Positions 7,495 to 7,939 of a DNA stretch of 7,939 nt are shown one piece after another (the stretch's first letter is position 1; the number at the start of each line of letters is the position of its first letter). Below the pieces are notes generated by a model. That model did no database searches, had not been told where the DNA came from, and saw only the letters and a list, made by a program, of their open reading frames with translations. This stretch comes from an uncultured Oscillospiraceae bacterium (lineage in GTDB: Bacteria; Bacillota; Clostridia; Oscillospirales; Oscillospiraceae), in NCBI GenBank assembly GCA_934597175.1, contig CAKTQR010000048.1:1-7939 (forward strand), in the 5' to 3' direction. A program made the translations under genes and the position numbers.

Positions 7495-7531
7495 GACTCA
7501 CGGGAAAACATGAAAGTGAGTCTGATTTTTT
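7495..7531 (+). terminator. Hairpin with T tract inside the invertible segment
   Basis: GACTCAC (7495-7501) pairs with GTGAGTC (7516-7522) around a 14-nt loop; after TGA there are six T's (7526-7531). The form is terminator-like on the plus strand, but the loop is long and the T run is offset by three bases, so it is a weak call. Confidence 0.35.
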
Positions 7532-7570
7532 GCGCCTTTTTGAACGGCCACGCCATGAAAAAGGCATGTA

Positions 7571-7599
7571 TTTCCATGCGATTCGGCCGTGAATATAGT
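7571..7599 (+). promoter_or_regulatory. Possible second, plus-strand promoter at the other end of the segment
   Basis: TTTCCA (7571-7576), 17 bp, then TATAGT (7594-7599): four of six and five of six consensus matches. It points outwards towards the right repeat and the recombinase 3' end. If the segment inverts, this end would face the surface gene. The match is modest and could be chance. Confidence 0.28.
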
Positions 7600-7617
7600 G
7601 CTGCCGATATCGGCAGC
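7600..7617. repeat. 18-bp perfect palindrome, operator-like
   Basis: GCTGCCGATATCGGCAGC is a perfect palindrome, with the arms extended further out by GAATA (7591-7595) and TATTC (7621-7625). It would overlap the start point of the weak promoter at 7571-7599 and lies 13 bp inside the right inverted repeat. It could be a regulator or recombination-accessory site, or an RNA hairpin. No regulator gene is visible in the window. Confidence 0.6.
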
Positions 7618-7629
7618 GAGTATTCATCT

Positions 7630-7651
7630 TACGGAATATGGATTCCGTTTT
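7630..7651 (-). repeat. Right 22-bp inverted repeat (IR-R)
   Basis: Identical on the minus strand to IR-L at 7365-7386, and in the opposite orientation. It runs up to the T run that forms part of the recombinase stop codon (TAA on the minus strand at 7654-7652), so recombinase and repeat are directly adjacent. Confidence 0.85.
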
Positions 7652-7653
7652 TT
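7631..7653 (+). terminator. Plus-strand terminator formed by IR-R
   Basis: ACGGAAT, loop ATGG, ATTCCGT, then six T's on the plus strand. A plus-strand transcript leaving the segment towards the recombinase would meet this stem with a full T tract. The stem is only 7 bp and AT-containing, so its efficiency is uncertain. Confidence 0.5.
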
Positions 7654-7939
7654 ATGACACAAGTTGCAGTCGCTCAAGCTGCCGTCGGTGCTCTGCCGCA
7701 CTGGTGACGAGGTAGATGCGCGTCGTTTCGATGCTCGAGTGGCCGAGGACGTCCGCAAGCTTGACGATGTCTTTGTAGGCGCGGTAAAACGCCGTCGCGA
7801 ACAGGTGGCGCAGATTGTGCGGAAAGACCTTCCCTGCATCCACACCCGCGCAGGCTCACAGCTTTCTCATTTTCGGCCAAATTTGATATCTCGACATGGA
7901 CTTGCCGCTTTTGGCGCGAAAGATCGCGCCGGAGGCGGT
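7652..7939 (-). pseudogene. Tyrosine recombinase C-terminus, interrupted by in-frame TGA, 5' end outside window
   Basis: The 3' part of a tyrosine site-specific recombinase, the kind of enzyme that inverts or integrates DNA through a Tyr-DNA intermediate. The frame enters from the window edge (TASGAIFRAKSGKSMSRYQIW), reaches MRKL, meets TGA at 7858-7856, then goes on in the same frame: ACAGVDAGKVFPHNLRHLFA, VKLADVLGHSSIETTRIYL, ending QLVS and TAA at 7654-7652. It keeps the box-II residues HxxR (HNLRH), the His of LGHSS and the nucleophilic Tyr of TTRIYL. The first catalytic Arg would lie outside the window. Related proteins often have Cys where the TGA falls (KxLC, then AGV), so one substitution from TGC or TGT would explain it. 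A GTG at 7843 could restart a 63-residue fragment, but it has no Shine-Dalgarno sequence and would be catalytically incomplete. The gene abuts IR-R, which suggests it was the inversion enzyme. Confidence 0.85.

Larger units (their letters stand above)
7365..7651. mobile_element. Candidate invertible promoter segment (phase-variation switch)
   Basis: Two perfect 22-bp repeats in inverted orientation bound a 243-bp interior that holds a sigma-70-type promoter directed at the riboswitch and surface gene. One repeat overlaps the stop codon of a tyrosine recombinase. This is the usual layout of recombinase-driven invertible promoters in Firmicutes. No target-site duplication is visible outside the repeats, which argues against a small transposon-like MITE. 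In the orientation given, the promoter faces the surface gene (ON). The interior contains no credible gene, only hairpins, a palindrome and promoter-like sites. Inversion itself is an inference. Confidence 0.65.

Noticed and set aside
7304..7627. Minus-strand 107-codon open frame across the leader and switch segment
   Set aside because: It reads through the promoter, IR-L and the aptamer, which explain the sequence better; the protein is basic with no recognisable features.
7365..7651. MITE or small insertion sequence with terminal inverted repeats
   Set aside because: No target-site duplication flanks the repeats, each repeat is itself palindromic, and the position beside a tyrosine recombinase with an inner promoter fits an inversion switch better.
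7365..7651. CRISPR array
   Set aside because: There are only two repeats, in inverted orientation, with a 243-bp interval and no regular spacers.
7510..7707. Plus-strand 65-codon open frame across the switch segment
   Set aside because: It runs through hairpins, the palindrome, IR-R and antisense recombinase sequence, with no domain match and no good ribosome site.

Overview
The window looks like a chromosomal piece of a Gram-positive Clostridia bacterium, most likely a gut Oscillospiraceae/Ruminococcaceae relative. That placement is an inference from gene types: a giant SLH-anchored, BspA-like surface protein, a DUF4379-type zinc-ribbon gene, a type I cyclic-di-GMP riboswitch with an intrinsic terminator, and a tyrosine recombinase of the kind Firmicutes place beside phase-variable promoters. 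Every recognisable gene lies on the minus strand, so the text below reads from high to low coordinates.

Right edge (7652-7939): the C-terminal part of a tyrosine recombinase, running off the window and broken by an in-frame TGA. It carries the HxxR, H and Y residues of the catalytic box II. Next to it, 7365-7651 is a candidate invertible DNA segment: two identical 22-bp inverted repeats (7365-7386 and 7630-7651), the second overlapping the recombinase stop codon. They enclose 243 bp that contain a good sigma-70-type promoter now pointing at the surface-protein gene, plus several hairpins and an 18-bp perfect palindrome.

Leader (7202-7348): a clear c-di-GMP-I (GEMM) aptamer, followed after 25 nt by a rho-independent terminator. 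The 3' end of the aptamer can also pair with the terminator's 5' arm and loop, which predicts a ligand-OFF switch.

Structural genes: 6755-7188 is a degenerate DUF4379 zinc-ribbon gene (frameshift, no clear start). A 53-nt gap and a strong Shine-Dalgarno sequence then lead to the main gene, 12-6701, a 2229-residue secreted protein. In order it has a signal peptide, about 3.5 tandem beta/alpha modules of about 220 residues, an embedded SGNH/DUF4886-like hydrolase domain, a helical region, a further PWY-type module, an array of CxxC knuckles, an InlB-B-like repeat and three SLH domains.

Read together, the window is a two-layer control unit for a giant cell-wall protein. A possible DNA-inversion switch sets whether the promoter faces the gene, and a c-di-GMP riboswitch then decides whether transcription continues. 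Clostridioides difficile has the same combination upstream of its flgB operon and cmrRST. Here the adjacent recombinase appears broken, so the switch may be locked, or driven by a recombinase elsewhere.
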